DNA from: Sulfurimonas sp.
Lineage (GTDB): Bacteria; Campylobacterota; Campylobacteria; Campylobacterales; Sulfurimonadaceae
Length of the DNA: 6,442 nt
Direction of reading: 5' to 3'
Assembly: GCA_027063215.1 (NCBI GenBank)
Contig: JAMOSE010000161.1
Span: 1 to 6,442, forward strand
Position 1 is the first letter of the stretch. Every line of letters begins with the position of its first letter. Below are positions 4,705 to 6,442 of this stretch, one piece after another. Made by a program: the position numbers and the translations under genes. A model generated the notes under the pieces. It did not search any database. It was given only the letters and a program-made list of their open reading frames with translations, and was not told the origin of the DNA.

Positions 4705-5712
4705 ATGCTCAATGGAAAAAATATACTTATAACAGGTGGTACAGGAAGTTTTGGAAAGCAGTTCACACGTACAATCTTAAAGCGATACAAACCAAATAAA
4801 ATCATTATCTATTCGCGTGATGAACTCAAACAGTTTGAAATGGCACAGGCGTTTAACGATCCTTGTATGCGCTATTTCATTGGTGATGTACGAGATCTTC
4901 CCCGTTTAACAAAAGCGATGAATGGTGTTGATTATGTTGTTCATGCCGCAGCACTCAAACATGTTCCAATTGCTGAATACAATCCTATGGAATGTATAAA
5001 AACCAATGTTATGGGTGCGCAAAACATCATTGATGCCACCATTGAGAATGAAGTACCATATACTATAGCACTCTCTACCGATAAAGCGGCATCCCCTGCA
5101 AATCTTTATGGAGCTTCCAAACTCGTTTCAGACAAACTCTTTGTTGCTGCAAACAATCTCAAAGGGAACCACGATATAAAATACTCTGTAGTACGCTATG
5201 GCAATGTACTGGGTTCACGTGGTTCGGTTATTCCTTTTTTTAAAAAACTGATCGCTGAAGGGGCAAAAGAGCTGCCTATCACAGAACCCAATATGACACG
5301 TTTTTGGATCACATTGCAAGAGGGTGTTGATTTTGTTCTGAAAAACTTTCAACGGATGCAAGGAGGAGAGATCTTTGTTCCAAAAATCCCTTCTATGAAG
5401 ATGACAGATATGGCAAAAGCACTCGCACCACATCTGCCACAAAAGATCATAGGTATTCGTCCAGGGGAAAAACTTCATGAAGTTATGTGTCCAAAAGACG
5501 ATTCTCACCTTACACTGGAGTTTGCTGATCATTATGTTATACAGCCTAGTATTACCTTCTCTACTCCAACCGATTTTACACACAATCTACTCAACGAAGA
5601 AGGAAAAACTGTGCAACAGGGCTTTGAGTATAATTCACGAGACAACACTATCTGGCTAAGCCATGAAGATCTCTTGAAAAAACTTGAAGACGCAAGCAGT
5701 AAAGAGCAGTAG
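4705..5712 (+). CDS. pseB: UDP-N-acetylglucosamine 4,6-dehydratase (inverting), PseB
   Basis: A 335-residue extended SDR enzyme that starts pseudaminic acid synthesis. It removes water from UDP-GlcNAc and inverts C5, giving the 4-keto-6-deoxy-L-arabino sugar used by PseC; the final product decorates flagellin. The NADP-binding motif TGGTGSFG lies at residues 10-17, and DVRDLPRL at 61-68. The catalytic set is in STDKA (D126, K127), with Y135 and K139 in YGASK. The D-K...Y spacing is the same as in Helicobacter pylori FlaA1. RYGNVLGSRGSVIPFF and the TEPNMTRFWI segment are typical of PseB and related dehydratases, and the length is normal. The ribosome binding site AGGA at 4692-4695 is nine bases from the ATG. 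pseC follows with no gap (TAG then ATG). Confidence 0.93.
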   Translation: MLNGKNILITGGTGSFGKQFTRTILKRYKPNKIIIYSRDELKQFEMAQAFNDPCMRYFIGDVRDLPRLTKAMNGVDYVVHAAALKHVPIAEYNPMECIKTNVMGAQNIIDATIENEVPYTIALSTDKAASPANLYGASKLVSDKLFVAANNLKGNHDIKYSVVRYGNVLGSRGSVIPFFKKLIAEGAKELPITEPNMTRFWITLQEGVDFVLKNFQRMQGGEIFVPKIPSMKMTDMAKALAPHLPQKIIGIRPGEKLHEVMCPKDDSHLTLEFADHYVIQPSITFSTPTDFTHNLLNEEGKTVQQGFEYNSRDNTIWLSHEDLLKKLEDASSKEQ

Positions 5713-6442
5713 ATGCTAAGCTACTCTACACAACTCATAGAGCAGGATGATATTGATGCTGTTGTTGCAGTCCTCAAAAGTCCTTTTTTAGCACAGGGAC
5801 CAAAAGTAGAACAGTTTGAAGCAGATCTCTGTAGCTATTGTGGTGCAAAATATGCCATCAGCTTTAATTCTGCCACATCAGCACTCTTTGGAGCATACAG
5901 TACCTTAGGAATTCAAAAAGACGATGAGATCATCACAACGCCTATCAGCTTTGTCGCTACCTCCAATATGTTTGTCACTCTCGGCGCAAAACCCATCTGG
6001 TGTGATGTAAAGCTGGACGGCAATATAGACGAAAACAAGATAGAAGCTCTTATAACACCAAAGACAAAAGCTATTGTTGTTGTTGACTTTGCAGGAAAAG
6101 CTGTCGCCTTTGATCGCATAAAAACCATAGCAAAAAAACATAATCTTTTACTTATTGATGATGCTTCCCATGCGCTTGGTTCAAGCTACAAAGGACAAAA
6201 AATAGGCACTTTTGGAGATATGAGTATCTTTAGTTTTCATGCTATTAAACCCATTACTACCAGTGAGGGTGGAGCCGTCATTACTGACAATGAAGCGTAT
6301 GCCAAACAACTTCGTCTCTTTCGTTCTCACGGCATGCTTAAAAAAAAGCTCTGGAATTCTGATATGGTCACAATGGGTTACAATCTCCGTATGACAGAAG
6401 TAGCAGCAGCACTGGGTTCATCACAACTTAAAAAGCTCGACA
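5713..6442 (+). CDS. pseC: UDP-4-keto-6-deoxy-sugar aminotransferase PseC (3' end cut by window)
   Basis: The ATG directly follows the pseB stop codon, and the frame stays open for 243 codons to the window edge; the family is about 370-390 residues, so roughly the last third is missing. It is a fold-type I, PLP-dependent aminotransferase of the DegT/DnrJ/EryC1/StrS family. Visible features are the N-terminal substrate loop SPFLAQGPKVEQFE (about 23-36), the GDEI-like KDDEIITTPISFVAT, and the cofactor aspartate D150 in IDDASHALGS. The Schiff-base lysine K179 lies in SFHAIKPITTSEGG, the phrase characteristic of PseC. It transfers an amino group from glutamate to C4 of the PseB product in the cytoplasm. 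A weak AAGAG precedes the start at 5702-5706; translation is likely coupled to pseB. Confidence 0.92.
   Translation, partial: MLSYSTQLIEQDDIDAVVAVLKSPFLAQGPKVEQFEADLCSYCGAKYAISFNSATSALFGAYSTLGIQKDDEIITTPISFVATSNMFVTLGAKPIWCDVKLDGNIDENKIEALITPKTKAIVVVDFAGKAVAFDRIKTIAKKHNLLLIDDASHALGSSYKGQKIGTFGDMSIFSFHAIKPITTSEGGAVITDNEAYAKQLRLFRSHGMLKKKLWNSDMVTMGYNLRMTEVAAALGSSQLKKLD

Noticed and set aside
5215..5583. 122-codon minus-strand ORF inside pseB
   Set aside because: It is the antisense shadow of a well supported gene, rich in Cys/His/Trp, with no ribosome binding site or family resemblance.
5905..6141. Minus-strand ORFs of 71-78 codons inside pseC
   Set aside because: Both are antisense to the conserved PLP aminotransferase frame and overlap each other in different frames, with no support of their own.

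Overview
The window looks like chromosomal DNA of a motile, AT-rich Campylobacterota (formerly Epsilonproteobacteria), probably a Sulfurimonas/Sulfuricurvum/Sulfurovum-type organism. The grounds are a FliS of the Helicobacter/Campylobacter type, a PseB-PseC pair (pseudaminic acid for flagellin glycosylation), good sigma-54 and sigma-28 promoter matches at the flagellar genes, and overall codon and base use. The genus is a guess, as no search could be run.

Layout. (1) Positions 1-362 are decayed or intergenic DNA. They hold the C-terminal winged-helix remnant of a Fic-family gene (85-270) and a 21-bp near-repeat that ends in a stop codon both times. (2) Positions 363-2374 form a plus-strand operon: a 32-residue membrane mini-protein, an XpaC-like four-helix membrane protein and a TelA-family toxic anion resistance protein, ending in a weak A/T-only hairpin shared with the convergent gene. 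(3) A minus-strand Cof-type HAD phosphatase (2398-3225) is divergent from a plus-strand short-chain dehydrogenase (3256-3954) across 30 bp. The phosphatase may be transcribed leaderless; the dehydrogenase starts at TTG with a strong ribosome binding site. (4) A minus-strand flagellar pair follows: fliS (4188-4559) and an overlapping small helical protein that is a candidate FliT-like chaperone (3944-4198). (5) On the plus strand, pseB (4705-5712) abuts pseC (5713 to the window edge), which is cut off by the end of the window.

The clearest regulatory signal is the 145-bp region between fliS and pseB. It holds a sigma-28-type promoter (TAAA-N15-GTCGATAT) facing fliS and a sigma-54-type promoter (TGG..., GG-N10-GC) facing pseBC. 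Read this way, flagellin glycosylation would be made with the middle (RpoN) class of flagellar genes, and the flagellin chaperone FliS with the late (FliA) class.

Most genes belong to known families. The least described parts are the 32-residue ORF in front of xpaC, the small protein after fliS, and the Fic-remnant region. I see no CRISPR array, tRNA, rRNA, insertion sequence or clear defence system.
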